Shown piece after piece: positions 6,208 through 6,308 of a DNA stretch of 6,308 bases. The translations under genes and the position numbers were made by a program. The stretch spans positions 1-6,308 of the forward strand of contig CAYSZB010000104.1 in NCBI GenBank assembly GCA_964435475.1. Reading direction: 5' to 3'. The notes under the pieces were generated by a model. That model made no database searches. It worked only from the letters and a program-made list of their open reading frames with translations, and was not told the DNA's origin. This DNA is from CAYSZB01 sp964435475 (GTDB taxonomy: Bacteria; Chloroflexota; Anaerolineae; Anaerolineales; Anaerolineaceae). Each line of letters begins with the position of its first letter. The first letter of the stretch is position 1.

Positions 6208-6258
6208 AATCAATCAGTTGTTAAAAATATTTTGATTAAATTACAATGAACTTAGATA

Positions 6259-6287
6259 AGTATATATTAATTTTCGCCAAAAGGCAA
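6259..6287 (-). promoter_or_regulatory. Likely sigma70-type promoter of the membrane-protein gene
   Basis: The minus strand has TTGCCT (6287-6282, 4 of 6 to TTGACA), a 17-base spacer and TATACT (6264-6259, 5 of 6 to TATAAT), within an AT-rich stretch. Transcription would begin near 6252, giving a leader of about 55 bases before the ATG at 6197. The bases from 6288 to 6308 hold nothing I can identify. Confidence 0.5.
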
Positions 6288-6308
6288 CAAAATTCCAGTG
6301 TTTCGCTG

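Noticed and set aside
6198..6209. TTG start at 6209 for the membrane protein
   Set aside because: This codon overlaps the GGAGG that serves the ATG at 6197, so it is part of the ribosome binding site.

Overview
The window looks like part of a bacterial surface-polysaccharide locus. Every convincing gene lies on the minus strand, so transcription runs from the right edge to the left. The organism is probably a monoderm or atypical-envelope bacterium of moderately high GC. A member of the Chloroflexota (Anaerolineae-like) is my tentative guess, from the style of the LCP protein (long Pro/Thr-rich linker, GYLYGLADVIRL segment) and the gene combination. No rRNA or other taxonomic marker is present to confirm this.

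Layout in transcription order. (1) 6197-5193 encodes an unrecognised multi-pass membrane protein with a Cys-containing hydrophilic tail. It has a plausible sigma70-type promoter (6259-6287), a good Shine-Dalgarno (6203-6207) and a clear intrinsic terminator (5138-5171), so it appears to be a separate single-gene unit. (2) After a 137-base gap with several small repeats comes a NusG-family protein of RfaH/UpxY size (5055-4543). (3) After a second 137-base gap comes a WbpA-type UDP-N-acetylglucosamine 6-dehydrogenase (4405-3086). (4) A LytR-CpsA-Psr glycopolymer ligase follows (3070-1838), then (5) an AlgI-like MBOAT acyltransferase (1796-378) and (6) the N-terminal third or so of a DHHW/AlgX-like protein that runs off the left edge (374-1). 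The last four genes are separated by only 15, 41 and 3 bases and read as one operon.

Taken together, the NusG paralogue probably promotes full-length transcription of the cluster. The dehydrogenase would supply an amino-uronic acid nucleotide sugar, the MBOAT/AlgX-like pair would O-acetylate the exported glycan, and the LCP protein would attach the glycan to peptidoglycan. That combined picture is inference; the individual family assignments rest on visible motifs. No gene-free stretch exceeds 300 bases. I saw no tRNA, rRNA, CRISPR array or insertion sequence. The best candidates for something new are the compact regulatory structures in the two 137-base gaps flanking the NusG paralogue, and the unrecognised membrane protein.
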